Source: Betaproteobacteria bacterium
Lineage (GTDB): Bacteria; Pseudomonadota; Gammaproteobacteria; Burkholderiales; Usitatibacteraceae
Reading direction: 5' to 3'
Length of the DNA: 64,000 bases
Assembly (NCBI GenBank): GCA_016720855.1
Contig: JADKJU010000005.1
Coordinates: 310,001-374,000, forward strand
Notes under the pieces: model-generated
What the model was told of the DNA's origin: nothing
The model's input: the letters and a program-made list of their open reading frames with translations, nothing else
Database searches by the model: none
Shown here: positions 43,683 to 54,321 of the stretch, piece after piece
Layout of the letters: every line of letters starts with the position of its first letter
Position numbering within the stretch: position 1 is the stretch's first letter
Program-made: the position numbers and the translations under genes

Positions 43683-46586
43683 CTAACTGCAGGCGGGAAC
43701 CGGGCTCGAGAACACCTGCCGCGTGATCGACTTGGTGACCGTGACGCCTTTGTAGGTGTAGGTGAGCGTGCCGTTGTTCCCGTCGCTGAACCGGAAGCGC
43801 ATCGTGCCCACGGTGGACAGGTTCGCGCCCGTGATCGGCGTGAACGGGTTCGCGTTGAACGGTGGCCCCGAGGTCCGATAGAGATCCCCGAGATACGAGC
43901 CATCCGACTGGCGCACGCCCCCCGACATGACGAGCCACAGGTTGTGCCCGGTCGGGTCGTACGTGAAGAGCGTGGCGAAGAGCGTGTTGTCCTGGTGCGT
44001 CACGTTCACGCCCCATCCGGATTCGAGCGCGTTCCACCAGAGGTCCTGGTAGTTCGTGAGGGAAGCGCGGCTGGCGGTCGTGGGCGTGCAGGTGGCGGCC
44101 CGCGATCCGTATACCTGCCGCTGGATGGACTTCGTGACCGTCGTGCCGTTGTAGCTGTAAGTAAGGGTCGCGGAGTTCGTCCCCGAGAACGACACCGTCA
44201 TCGTGCCCACCGTCGTGAGGTTCGCCCCGGTGATGGGCGTGAAGGGCACCGCGTTGAACGCCGGGCCCGTCGTGAGGTAAAGAGCGCCCGCGAAGGTGAC
44301 GCCGTCGGACTGCATCTGGCCTCCCGACATGACGAGCCACATCGGCGCTCCGCCGGAGTCGTAGGTGAAGAGCGTGGCGAAGACGATGTTGCCCTGGTGG
44401 TTCAGGTTGACGCCCCACCCCGATTCGGCCGGGTTCCACCACAGGGCCGTGTAGTTGGCCGTCGAAGGCGTGCCCGACGTCACCACGGTGAAGGTGATGT
44501 CATCCACAAAGAAATTGGTGTTGAACGTCGCGTCGGTCTTCGCCTGGAACAGAAGTCTCACCGTCTGTCCCCGGTAGGCCGTGAGGTCGAAAGCCGCGCT
44601 CTGGATCCAGCCCGAGCTCGCGTTCTGGTTGGAATAACTCGCCACCGTCGCGAGCGTGACTCCGGTGGTCGGGTTCTGGATCCCGACCACCAGCGTGTCC
44701 CAGGCACCGGGCACCGTCTCCTCCGTCGCGATGCGGTACCAGTACTGGAGCGTCGCCTGCGAGGCGTCCGCCGGGATCGTCACGTTCTGGTAGAGGTTGT
44801 CCGTCCCGGAGGGGTAGCCGCCCAGCCAGGCGTAGCCGCTGCCCGTGTACGAGTGAGCTCCATCCCCATAGATGAGCGGCTGCGCGCTCGCGCTCGATTG
44901 CGTCCATGACGCCGCACCGCTCTCGAAGCCGCCGTTGGAGATGACGCTGGTGGACGAGCCGCCCGACCCCGCCTGCTGCGAGACGGTGAAGGTCTGCCCG
45001 CCCACGGAGATCGTGCCAGCCCGCGCGGCCCCGGTGTTCGCGCCGACCGGAATAGGGTCACCGTGCCGCTGCCGCTGCCGCTGCTGCTGGTGGTGATCCA
45101 GCTGGCGCCCGACGAGGCGCTCCGTGCAGCCCGCCGACGTCGTGACGGAGAACGATCCCGATGTCGCGCCCGCGCCGACCGACGTGCCGGTGGACGAAAG
45201 CGAGTAGCTGCACGACGTCGTCGCGTTGAGGTACTGCGAGATGAAGGGATAGACCTGGTCGAATCGGGAATACAGGTCATTCCGTTCCGACTCCGGGGCT
45301 GTGCACTTCGACGACCCGCCGTGCAACCCCCCTCGCAACTGGAAATCGGAGCCCGCCAGCGTGAAGATGCCGGACCCGCTGCTTCCGCCTTCCGTGACAC
45401 CGGTCGCCGTTGAATTCCATTGCACGAGGATATGGTCGTTCGGCGGGACCCGGGCCATTGTCCGAACCCGCCGACGGTTCCAAGGCTCACCTTCTTGAAG
45501 TCGCCCGCCGGGTGATGCACGGCCCGTCGCTGCAACGCCGACCGTGATCGTGGCCGCGTTCCAACCCGCGAAGATCGCTGCCGGGGGCGGCGTGTTGTTC
45601 AGCCGGACGAAAAGCGCGTCCGAGGTCGCATTGGCATAGAGCAGCGTCGCCCCGCCGGTCACCTGGACGTAGTTCGGTCCCTCGCTGCCCGAACCGCAGA
45701 CCGTCCGGTCATAGAACCAGTGCGTGGTCAGCGTGCTGGCCACGGACTGCGTGGTGAAGCAGTGGGCCGCGGGTAAGTAGGGAACGAAGGCGCCGCCCGC
45801 CGAATTGAGGAGCGTCCCCGTGCACAGGAAGGTCCTCCCATCGGTGAACGTCATCCTCGCCACCGCCTTGCCGATGGTGGCGAGGGCCGGGTCGCTGGCG
45901 GATCGGCAGATGAGATCGACCTCGCAGAATTCCGACGCCTTCGCCAGCGCATCGATGTTCCGTTCCGTGGGGCTCGCGAACAGGTGCGACACCGCGGAAA
46001 TCGAGGCCGATACGTCGTTCGGCGAATCCGCCGACGAGACGAACACCTCGACGATGGCGCGTTCGCCCTCGAGCACCGGGCTCCAGTACACGGACTGGGC
46101 CTGGAGGACATCCGTCGCCGCGAAGGGACCGTAAACGGTGCCGATGTCGCCACTGCCCGCAAAGCGAATTTCCGTCGAGGACGGCAGACGACCCGCTGCG
46201 AGCCCGACCCGAAGGGCATGCGCGCCGAGTGCGGAAACTTCCCACTGCGCAGCCATTCCGCCCGGCACGCTTTCCCACCGCAGGGCGCTGCTGCGCGCGT
46301 CGTCCTGCCCTTCGACCGTCCTGCCCACGCCGATCTGGAGACGCTTGGTGAACGCCTCGGCATTCGCCTTCCGGACCGAGAGGATTTCGTCGGCGTCCGC
46401 TTCACCCAGCTCGATTCGGAGCGCCGATTTCGCGCCCGGCGCCATCCGGAACTCCTCGACCCGTGTTGCCTTCGGGGAGTAAGGGGCGGCCGCCGAAGGG
46501 GCCCAGTCCGCCGCGAAGGCGGGCAGCGTCGCGAACGACGCCAGTGCAAGCAGAAACCGTACTAACCGTGCGCCTGAACGTTACAT
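43683..46586 (-). pseudogene. Secreted trypsin-like serine protease (lysyl endopeptidase type), multiply disrupted
   Basis: The only ATG in frame with the signal peptide (LVRFLLALASFATLPAFAA) is at 46584-46586 and its second codon is TAA; AAA there would restore a normal start. The protease domain has PAAHC, SDALFVRL and EGGSSGSG as a catalytic triad. Two short windows, about 45450-45525 and 45045-45124, are in a shifted frame: the correct residues (VHHPAGDFKKVSLGT; SSGASWITTSSSGSG of a BACON-like domain) are in another frame, and the main frame returns afterwards. The C-terminal part has a jelly-roll-like domain and two 110-residue copies of a domain containing LWWNxxESGWGVN. Either decayed or poorly sequenced. 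Confidence 0.75.
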
Positions 46587-46667
46587 GGGGACTCCCGTTT
46601 CATTCCTGGAATGGCAGTAGGCGGACCGGCACGGCTGCCGGCCACCGCCCGACGAATTCAATTGCGA

Positions 46668-47394
46668 TCATACGCAGACCCAACCCGCATTCCCACCGGA
46701 ACAGTCCGGCGCATCGCGCCCTTTACCTGGCACTCTCCGAAGCCCTGAGAAAGTTGAGCGGCCCCACCGTGGAGCCGTGACCTGGGCGCCCGTGGCGTCG
46801 AATCCCCGCTCCCAGAACTTCCAGGTGGCCGGGGGGGAGGAAGTCGATCTTCCTCGTAGGCTGCACCGGGCGATTCCGGCGCGCATTCACGCCCCGGCGT
46901 GCTTCCGGCAAACGCGATCGGCATTCCCGGCGGGATCTCGATCCGGCACCCCTTGCGCTCCGTCAGGTCGGCAGGAGAAAGGGCCTCGAAGGGCCGGGGC
47001 TTGCGCCACTCGCCGGCGTAGCGGATGGAATCTCCGGGCAGGCGATAGACGATGGCGGTGATCAGGCCCGCACCTTCGCCGATCCGGTAAATCCGCTGGC
47101 GAAAGGGCCGGGCCTCGTCCTCCGGATGGACGAACTCCGCAGAGATCCAGGACTCGCCGGCGCGTTCCGCCCAGATCCGCGCCTGGCGAAGGTGGTCGGC
47201 GTCACATCGGCCGGGCCCTGCTTGTCCGGCGCGCCGTTCCACGTCCCGGTCAGGAAGCTCACGAAGACCTCCGGGCGCGCTGGCCAGAGCCCGTGGCTGC
47301 CGCCTGGGGAACGGATCGGCCTCCGGTGCCGCGCTCGCGGCAAGGAAAGCCGGCAAATAGCACCGGCGATGATCACTCCAGCCAGGTTGCGCAA
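46668..47394 (-). pseudogene. CpcT/CpeT-like exported protein, frameshifted
   Basis: Fragments of one protein are spread over three frames: a start MRNLAGVIIAGAIC, then VFVSFLTGTWNGAPDKQGPA, then ARIWAERAGESWISAEFV, PFRQRIYRIGEG, TERKGCRIE and AYEEDRLP, and finally WKFWERGFDATGAQVTAPRW. Order and motifs match CpcT/CpeT. One shift is at a run of seven G at 46831-46837, and another is near 47190. In cyanobacteria the family attaches phycobilins; outside them the role is unknown and bilin attachment should not be assumed here. Confidence 0.55.
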
Positions 47395-47626
47395 GGCAGG
47401 CGGCCGCTTGTTCCGTGGGAGGGGGTCATGTATCGAGGCCGGTGCGGGTCGTCGCGTGTCCGCGAGAGGGGCGCAATCCCGGGCGAATCCACCGGGCGCC
47501 AGCGCATGATACCCGGTTGGGATTCAGACGTGCACGGCAACACTTCAGTGCGGGCACGTACTGCATTCCGGACGGGCACGGCGGGCAGCGAAGTGCTGCT
47601 GATCGATTACGCACTTTCGCCGGCCC

Positions 47627-48472
47627 CTACGTCTCGCGTGCATCGAGCCGGAAACTTGCGGTCGCATCCTGCGCGAGCGCATGCGTGAGCCAAGGCATGA
47701 TGCCACGCATCTGTTCGGAAAACGTCCACGGCGGATTGACGATGAACAGGCCGCTTCCGTGGAGACCCAGCCCTGCGGGCGAGGGCGCTTTCACCTGCAG
47801 CGCGACGTCCACCCAGTCCACGCCCACCGCCTGCCGGAGCTTGTCGGGCAGCTGGATGGCTTCGCGACGTTGAAGAAGCGGATACCACACCGCGTAAGTG
47901 CCGGTTGCGAACCTCTGCATTCCGTCGCGCAGCGCGTCCACGACTGCCCGGTAGTCGGACGCGAGCTCGTACGATGGATCGATCAATGCGAGTCCGCGAC
48001 GTGACTGGGGCGGCAGCACCGCCTTCAGGCCGGCGAACCCGTCCCCGACGGTCACCGCCACGCGACGACCGTCCTGCGCAAACTGCCCGGCGAGAATCTT
48101 CCCCTCGGTGCTGTGCAACTCGAACAGTCGCAGGCGATCCTGAGGCCGTAGCACCCCCAGTGCAATCCGGGGTGACCCGGGATATTGCCGCAGCACGCCG
48201 TCCGCGTTCACGGCGCGGACCTGGTCGAGATAATCGGCCACCGGCGCCGGCAGATCGTTGCGCTCCCAGAGCGCGCCGATGCCGTCGCGGAATTCTGCGT
48301 TCCTCACCGCGAAGCCATGCTCGAGCGAATACATGCCGGCGCCAGCGTGGGTGTCGAGCACGACGAGCGGCTTGTCCTTGCGAGTGAGAATACGCAATAG
48401 CGCTAGCAATGCGACGTGCTTCAGGACATCGGCGTGGTTGCCGGCATGAAAGCCGTGGCGATAGCTCAGCAT
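47627..48472 (-). CDS. rlmJ: 23S rRNA (adenine-2030-N6)-methyltransferase
   Basis: 281 residues, the full RlmJ length. Starts MLSYRHGFHAGNHADVLKH, the invariant N-terminus; VVLDTHAGAGMYSL binds S-adenosylmethionine; LALIDPSYE carries the DPPY-like catalytic motif (here DPSY); ending in LFIVNPPWTF. It modifies A2030 of 23S rRNA. The intact frame inside a damaged region argues that decay or error is local. Confidence 0.95.
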   Translation of the reverse strand: MLSYRHGFHAGNHADVLKHVALLALLRILTRKDKPLVVLDTHAGAGMYSLEHGFAVRNAEFRDGIGALWERNDLPAPVADYLDQVRAVNADGVLRQYPGSPRIALGVLRPQDRLRLFELHSTEGKILAGQFAQDGRRVAVTVGDGFAGLKAVLPPQSRRGLALIDPSYELASDYRAVVDALRDGMQRFATGTYAVWYPLLQRREAIQLPDKLRQAVGVDWVDVALQVKAPSPAGLGLHGSGLFIVNPPWTFSEQMRGIMPWLTHALAQDATASFRLDARET

Positions 48473-50151
48473 CTGGGGGATATCCGGGTTCGGCGGGGAA
48501 CGCCAGCGCGGCGCATGACCACGGGGCGCACGGCCATGCGATGCATTGTAACGGCGAGTACGCGCGACCGGCGACGAGCCCATGGGGACGACGAGCGCAA
48601 TCTCGCGCCTGGACTCAGTGTCTCCAGTCCTGGCGCCGCAATTCTGGCGTTCTGAATGTTGGTGCCGACAAAGGCCAGCACCTTGAGCCAGGCCAGGAGC
48701 GTACCAATCGGAGATCCAGCAGTCCGGTCGACCGGGTCCGCCCCAGCCCGCAGATTTCCTGCTATCCGGATCGCGTTGCATTACGAAGTCCAGCGACTGC
48801 GGGAAGCCGTCACCAGGACATCCGTCCGTCGGGCGCAGGTCTCCCCGCTGAACTTCGACCTTCGCCGTGTTTCGGGTGTATTGCACCCATCCACGTCCTC
48901 CACAGCAGGGGTGTCGATGAACTCAGCTTGCCGACAAGTCCATCCTCGGGCCCCCGACCCCGAGGCCATCGAGGCGGCAGCACATACCCCGGCCAGGCGG
49001 CAGGAGTTGTCGCTCGACTCCTCAGGCAAGGTGCTGTCGGCCTCGATCGTGGATGGCGAAGTGCGCCTTGCGGTCGACGAGAAACCGAAGCGCTGGGAGT
49101 GAAGGTTCCCTGGATATCGCGCGTGCTGGACCCGGTGGACGAAGCGCTGCTTTGGCTCGGTGTCGCACTACGGCGCCGGTGACGAACGGTGGCGGAAGCT
49201 TTGCCGCTGGAGCGAACTCAAAGGGTGATCAGGAGCCGGAACCTCCGTGGACCGCCGACCGTCCTCATCTGCCTGTTGGTCGCAGTTGGTCGCCCTGGCC
49301 TTCCTGCGAAACGTTTCCTGCCCGGTGTGATTCCGGAATCCCTACGCGTGAAGGCAAACCTGCTCTCGACGCTCTTCCGGTGGCCATCACCTGGGGATCA
49401 CGAGCGGGAGTGGCCTACATCCTGGACGAGCAAGCACGTTCCGGCAATGCGCGTGGTCGCGGGAACGCCCGATCCTCCAAGCGATGTGCTGTCGGAAGTG
49501 CGCACCGACCCCAACATAAGCAATGCGATCAGCCGAGCCGTCGCTATCACGTTCTTCTGGCCCTTCGTCCGCTATGAATACTCGGTCGGATCAAGCGGTA
49601 CTACAGCACCGGCATCCAGTCTCGAGGCCGACGGCGTGCGGCAGCAACGAAGAGTCGCCCGCCGCGTCGTGGGCGCTATCCGGTCGCGTCGGAAATGCAG
49701 ACTTCTACGACCGAAGCACCCCAGGCACCGTGCTCGATCGCGGGATGCCGGACTTGATGGGAAGGACGGGATTGCTGATCAGGGGCTCGGACTGTTCATG
49801 CTCACGCTCGCGCTCGATTGCGTTTGTGCAGGGAACCTCCCAGCCGCCAGGCTGTGTCCAGGCGTGGTGTAGAGTTCAGCGTGGTCGGGCTTTGATGCAC
49901 ACAAAACCCGCGTGGCGCGGGGTTCTGTGCGGTCTCCAAGGGTCGAGAGACTTTTGGAGATCAGGATACTGGCGGAGGAGGAAATGCCACAGCGCTAACG
50001 GGCTGAAGTCCAGAGGTTCACGATTGTGATGTCCGGATGGGATACGAACATCGCGAAAGTCTCTTCGCTCAATAACCCGGGTCGGCGCGCCATCTGACCA
50101 CACCCGGTGTGCTTGACCTCGGCGCTTTTGCGGCGCTGGAGAGAACCTGGG
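48473..50151. other. About 1.7 kb without a recognisable gene
   Basis: Several long frames exist on both strands but none has a coherent domain, signal peptide or start; they read as compositionally biased chance frames. A hairpin with an imperfect AACCCGCG stem occurs near 49905-49924. The stretch probably represents worn-down genes before the IS21 remnant. Confidence 0.5.
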
Positions 50152-50322
50152 GTGATCACGGTAGAAACGGTCGGCAAGGTCCGGCGGCGGCACTTCGTCA
50201 AGGGCGAGAGCATCAGCAGGATCGCGCGGGAGACGGGGCTGTCGCGCAACACTGTGAAGCGCTACCTGCGCAACGCGGTCCTGGAACCGGCTATAGCCCG
50301 CCATTTCATCAGATGCAACTGA
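50152..50322 (+). mobile_element. IS21-family IstA transposase fragment
   Basis: GTG-started frame of 56 residues beginning VITVETVGKVRRRHFVKGES, then SISRIARETGLSRNTVKRYLR, the N-terminal helix-turn-helix of IstA. It stops after about 56 residues, while IstA is usually 350-500 residues. No IstB or terminal inverted repeats were found. An inactive remnant. Confidence 0.8.
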
Positions 50323-50333
50323 AGCTCGAGCAC

Positions 50334-50666
50334 TCAATGCGCGACGTCCAGGTACTCCCGGGAGTGGACGAGCGGCTTCATCGCGAAAGTCTTCGGCTTT
50401 GCCGTTGGGTCTTGCGATGTTGCCTGGGAGCCTTGACACATCCCGCCCAATTTTTCGCAGGTGCCTTTCGGTGACGAATTTCCACTCGTCGGGCAGGTTG
50501 TCCGGCCGCGAACCCAGCGCAGGCGTGAGTCGAGGTTTCCACAATCGTTTTGTCCTTTCTTGGCTACGCGGAAGCACTTTTCCTGGCCGTCTGCCGCTTC
50601 CGGGTCGTGCGCAACCGCCACCGTAGCGCCCAATGCAATAACGCCTGCGATTGCCGATTGGATCAA
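50334..50666 (-). pseudogene. DUF2282 (BufA1-like bufferin precursor) remnant
   Basis: The frame begins LIQSAIAGVIALGATVAVA with a TTG and no proper start, then GQEKCFRVAKKGQNDCGN and, at the end, KGTCEKLGGMCQG: the cysteine pattern of DUF2282 proteins. The middle part (DNLPDEWKFVTE) lies in another frame, so two compensating shifts are present. DUF2282 proteins are copper- or metal-binding small peptides made with DUF692 and DUF2063 partners; none of these is nearby. Confidence 0.65.
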
Positions 50667-50679
50667 GTTTTCTTGGCAC

Positions 50680-51112
50680 TCAAGTAAGGCCCTCCTCGTC
50701 TTTCAATTACCAGCGCAATGCCGTCGATTTGCCATGACGCACGGAGTGCAATTGGCTCCTTATGTGCGACGGACCCCGGGGAGAGGCGCGATCCCCCTCC
50801 TCACACCCGCCACGGCCCTGTTACCTGCGGCCCAAGGCAAAGACCGGCATATCCCGCCCGAGTTCCCTCACCGTCCCCGGGGGCAGTCCGGCAGCTTGAG
50901 CGCTGCACATATGCCTAGCAGCCGGGTCCGCTTGAACACGTTTTCAGGCAAAGGGCCACGAAAATCCCCAGAGGGAGTACAAACTTAAGGGCTTTCTCGT
51001 AGGTCTCTTGTGATTTCGGCGCCCGCCAGACACCAGTGCGTCCGCGCGATGCTCGGCTCTTCCGCGTTCGACCCGAAGCGAGCGATGCGCAAGGGTGAGA
51101 GATGATTCATGC
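50680..51112. other. Non-coding stretch, nothing recognised
   Basis: Between the DUF2282 remnant and the next gene on the same strand I find no supported frame, RNA gene or clear signal. Confidence 0.4.
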
Positions 51113-51484
51113 TCACCCTCGCAAATCTGCAATCTCGGTGAGCCGTCTGGCGACCTCATCTACATAGCGCGAGGGCACCATGCCACACGCCTCCTTGAAT
51201 ATTTCACCGATTCTCACGCAATCGAAGAGGCCATTCGCTACCAGAATAGGCGAGGCCTTCGGCTTGAGCGGATGAACTTCCCCGGTGTCGACGCCAGTGT
51301 GCATGAACTTGTCCGGATGCTGCCACGTGAGCACGTGCGGGACGGTGTCCTTGTCGTAGGTGAACTGGAATCCGACGACAACATCGCCACGACCGAGCCA
51401 CACCACCAGTTCGCAGGTGGCGGTATAGAACCATCGCCGGCGCGGCTCACCTTTGATTTGACGAGGCTCGCGGATTTCGCGCAT
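51113..51484 (-). CDS. Conserved-looking hypothetical protein
   Basis: 123 residues from the ATG at MREIREPRQ; a GTG seven codons upstream is an alternative. GEPRRRWFYTATCELVVWL, GFQFTYDKDTVPHVLTW and PILVANGLFDCVRIGEIF give an alternating hydrophobic pattern of a compact alpha-beta protein without signal or membrane helix. Similar small proteins occur in other betaproteobacteria without a known function. It follows the cox11 region in the same direction. Confidence 0.65.
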   Translation of the reverse strand: MREIREPRQIKGEPRRRWFYTATCELVVWLGRGDVVVGFQFTYDKDTVPHVLTWQHPDKFMHTGVDTGEVHPLKPKASPILVANGLFDCVRIGEIFKEACGMVPSRYVDEVARRLTEIADLRG

Positions 51485-51559
51485 GACGGTCGATGTCTTC
51501 CTCACGGAGTGACGCCGGAGGACGAGGACCGAACATTCCCTGGTAGCTGCATGAGGCCC

Positions 51560-52110
51560 TTACAGTCGACTGGCACTTGTGCCATTGGCTTGCGAAGGCG
51601 CCTCGAACAAGGTGTACGAAACTGACACCGTATCAAGATCCCTGGGTGCCTTCGCACTCACCCGAAAAACGACCGGCATGAGTCGCTTCTCGCCCGCCGC
51701 CAGTGTCTGGCTCGTAAAGCAGAAGCACTCCAGCTTCTCGATCCACCGTGCCGCAACTGCAGGCGCCGTGTTCATGATCGCGTTCACGGTTACCGGCCTG
51801 TCGAGGTGTTCTCGACCTCACAGCGCACTGTGGCCAGCGCGCCCGGATTCAGCCTGACTGAGCGCTCCAGCGCCTCGAATCGCCAAGGCAGGTTCGACCT
51901 CGAGGCCACGAATTCCACGGTGACCGTGCGCGAAATGTCCACTTGCGTGTTGGCGGTGGATACTACGCGGGACTGGGTGATCCCAAGAGATTCGCAAATC
52001 TGGCGGTACATGGGAACCATCAGGTAACTGACGCCCCCCATCATGACTACGATCACGAGGAGCTTCGCCAGTAACCGCTTGTTCTGACGTTCCAGCTCAT
52101 TGGCGGGCAT
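51560..52110 (-). pseudogene. ctaG: Cytochrome c oxidase assembly protein CtaG/Cox11, frameshifted
   Basis: Bases 52110 to about 51795 encode an N-terminal membrane anchor (LAKLLVIVVMMGGVSYLMVP, then MYRQICESLGI) and the start of the copper-binding domain (SNLPWRFEAL). The frame ends in a stop after VENTSTGR. One base off, the next frame gives RPVTVNAIMNTAPAVAAR, then LECFCFTSQTL with the paired copper cysteines, and continues to a normal end. A single missing base near 51795 explains the break. Cox11 delivers copper to the CuB site of aa3 oxidase. Its ATG overlaps the 3' end of the upstream L,D-transpeptidase gene. Confidence 0.85.
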
Positions 52111-53395
52111 AACGCCTCCGGTCGGGAAAGGAATCGGGAAGGCTGTTCGTGCTTCGTCCGACACCTTCCTCGTGGGCGATCTTCCAGCGGCCATCTTCCA
52201 CGATCCAGTACTGGCGCTTGCGCAGTCGGGTGGAGAGGTTACTCGAACGATAGTCCTGCTCGAAGGTCACGACCACGAGCGGCTCGGTGCCAGAATCGCG
52301 CAAGATGCTGAGTGATCCAAGTTCCACCTTGATCCACGACTTGTCGGCGTTCACGCGCCGTTTGCGCGCCTTCCATGTGGCGAGATCCATGCCATCGCTG
52401 CGGAAGTTGCGCGAGTAGTGGTCCAGGTAGTTCTCTGTATTGCGGCTTTCCCAGTCACGACGCCATTGCTCCAATGTCTGTTGGAAATCCTCACTTTCCT
52501 GTCGAAGGGCTTCCGGTGCAATCCACTCGATGCGCTCGGCGATTACGACTGGAGTAATGCCTGGTTGGACCCGCGGAGCAAGATCGGCGATTTCCCCGTT
52601 GGCAAGTGCTACGCAACCATCGGTTGAGAGAGGACTGCGCGCGTAGTTGTCCGACGGTACACCGTGAAGCCAGATTCCGCTTCCGGTTCGCCCGAGCCGG
52701 CGATCCCACTCGTTGGGATAGCTGATGGGAAAGGCGCCCCAGCCGTACAAGTCAGGCAATCGCGCCCCCGGAATGTGGGACGAGACGAAGTAGATGCCAA
52801 TGGGCGTCTTCTTGTCACCTTCTCGCTCCTTGGCCGTTCCCAGCTTGCCAATGGCCGAGTAGTAGTCGCGCACCGTGCGCAACGTCTTGCTCTGTTCTTC
52901 GTAGAGATAGACGCGCGACCGGCTTGCGTCGATGACGATAGCGTGCTGTCCGGAGGTCAGCCGCATCAGGTTGCGAGGTACGAATCCGGCGGGCGGCGGG
53001 TCCCTGCGGTTGCGATCCCGGGCGCGAAACTCCGCACGTAACTCCGCGAATGGGTCCGGGTCCGCACCTGTCGGACCCGCAAGCGTGGGGCGACCTGCCC
53101 GCGCGAGCAACAGGTCGCCGTGCAACATGTGCGCCATACGGAAGTTTGGAAAACTCGAAACAAGCTGGTCCACTTCCTGAATCGCGGCGTCGAGCTGGCC
53201 ACCCTCCATGAGTTCGAGTGCCCGATGGAGTTGGCGTTCCGGGTCGTTCGGCGATGATTCGCCGCGCACATCTCGTCCGTGCACAGTTGCTACAGGCAAC
53301 GAGAGCGCGACGAACAACACGGCGCGTCGAAGAAGCGTAAGCGGCGTTAAAGCCAGCATTTCCTGCGCACGTTTGCGGCTAGATCGCGAGAGCAC
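52097..53395 (-). CDS. L,D-transpeptidase (YkuD) with C-terminal NTF2-like domain
   Basis: 432 residues from a GTG; an ATG at 53359 is an alternative start. A signal peptide (VLFVALSLPVATVHG) leads to a TPR-like stretch, then the YkuD domain (AIVIDASRSRVYLYEEQ, IGKLGTAKEREGDKKTPIG) with the catalytic set WLHG and STDGCVAL. The last 110 residues (WESRNTENYLDHYSRNFRSD through DGRWKIAHEEG) look like an NTF2/Cif domain. It should form 3-3 cross-links or attach proteins to peptidoglycan in the periplasm. Located in the cox/copper cluster by position only. Confidence 0.87.
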   Translation of the reverse strand: MLSRSSRKRAQEMLALTPLTLLRRAVLFVALSLPVATVHGRDVRGESSPNDPERQLHRALELMEGGQLDAAIQEVDQLVSSFPNFRMAHMLHGDLLLARAGRPTLAGPTGADPDPFAELRAEFRARDRNRRDPPPAGFVPRNLMRLTSGQHAIVIDASRSRVYLYEEQSKTLRTVRDYYSAIGKLGTAKEREGDKKTPIGIYFVSSHIPGARLPDLYGWGAFPISYPNEWDRRLGRTGSGIWLHGVPSDNYARSPLSTDGCVALANGEIADLAPRVQPGITPVVIAERIEWIAPEALRQESEDFQQTLEQWRRDWESRNTENYLDHYSRNFRSDGMDLATWKARKRRVNADKSWIKVELGSLSILRDSGTEPLVVVTFEQDYRSSNLSTRLRKRQYWIVEDGRWKIAHEEGVGRSTNSLPDSFPDRRRYARQ

Positions 53396-53429
53396 GACAT
53401 CGCGTCTGTCCCAAGGGCAAGGTCATTTG

Positions 53430-53606
53430 TCATTGGTCACGTACCTTCCTCGGCGCAGTGTCATCGCTCATTTTCTGACCGGGATCGTCGGCGCGTTCCT
53501 CCTTCGCTCCTTCCACACCAGCTTTCGGTGCTTTGGGCAGTGTCCACCAGACGATTCCCACGGCAATCAGGAGAGCAGCCAATACTTCCAGAAATACCCA
53601 TCCCAC
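53430..53606 (-). CDS. Small single-helix membrane protein
   Basis: 58 residues from the GTG with AGAGGAG seven bases upstream; an upstream ATG at 53639 lacks a ribosome-binding site. One transmembrane helix (VFLEVLAALLIAVGIVWWTL) and a charged tail (KAGVEGAKEERADDPGQKMS). Lies between SCO and the L,D-transpeptidase, all co-directional. Function not known. Confidence 0.5.
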   Translation of the reverse strand: MGWVFLEVLAALLIAVGIVWWTLPKAPKAGVEGAKEERADDPGQKMSDDTAPRKVRDQ

Positions 53607-53673
53607 CTCAGATCTCCTCTTGGTAAGCGCTGATGGCATCACAAGATGTGGAGGAAGCTTTCAAACCCACGCC

Positions 53674-54321
53674 TCACGAGTTCAGGAGGACTCGCAGGTC
53701 CGAAGCAATCTTGTCGCCTGCAGTGCCGTACGGGAGCATGAGACGTAGCCGGCCCTTGGTGTCGAAGACCAACGACTGTGCCGAGTGGTCGACGGTGTAC
53801 GACTCCGGCGTCTTCCCCGGGCGCTCGGCCGCGTAGATCTTGAAATCCTGCGTAACCTTGGCCTGGGCCGCCGCGTCGCCGTAAAGTCCCAGGAAAGCCG
53901 GGTTGAACGCGGGCACGTAGTTGCGGAGGAGCTCCGGGGTATCGCGCTTCGGGTCCACGGTCACGAACAGCACCTGCACCCGCGCTCCGTCCGGCCCTAG
54001 CAGCTTTACCGCTTGCGCCATGTCCGAGAGCGTCGTCGGGCAGACGTCCGGGCAATTGGTATAACCGAAGAAGAGCGTTACGACCTTGCCGCGAAAGTCC
54101 GCGAGTGAGCGTTCCTTGCCGTTGTGGTCGGTCAGCCGGAAGTCGGGACCGAGGTTGGAGCCAGTGATGTCGACACCATTGAAGGGCGTCTTAGACCCGG
54201 GCAGAAACTTGTCGCACCCCGCAGTCACGAACGTCGCCAGCACCAAGCCGAGTAGCGCGCGACGAGTCACCACCGGCGCAGGCGCTCCTGCAAAACTACT
54301 GGCACGAGTATGCGGCGTCAT
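53674..54321 (-). CDS. SCO1/SenC-family copper protein
   Basis: 215 residues. A lipoprotein-type signal (LLGLVLATFVTAGC) anchors a thioredoxin-fold domain with the copper motif NCPDVCPTT (Cys90, Cys94) and a distal His178 in VDHSAQ. SCO proteins load the CuA site of cytochrome oxidase or act as thiol reductases. The start overlaps the preceding DsbA-like stop (ATGA). Its place before Cox11 on the same strand fits oxidase copper assembly. Confidence 0.92.
   Translation of the reverse strand: MTPHTRASSFAGAPAPVVTRRALLGLVLATFVTAGCDKFLPGSKTPFNGVDITGSNLGPDFRLTDHNGKERSLADFRGKVVTLFFGYTNCPDVCPTTLSDMAQAVKLLGPDGARVQVLFVTVDPKRDTPELLRNYVPAFNPAFLGLYGDAAAQAKVTQDFKIYAAERPGKTPESYTVDHSAQSLVFDTKGRLRLMLPYGTAGDKIASDLRVLLNS

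Noticed and set aside
46668..47394. Phycobilin lyase function for the CpeT-like gene
   Set aside because: No phycobiliprotein or bilin genes are expected or seen here; non-cyanobacterial family members have unknown roles and the gene is frameshifted.
48656..49102. 148-residue plus-strand frame after rlmJ
   Set aside because: No start signal, no coherent domain, and other frames in the same DNA are equally long.
49876..50679. 267-residue minus-strand frame across the IS21 remnant
   Set aside because: It runs antisense to the IstA fragment and contains only a short out-of-frame piece of the DUF2282 gene.
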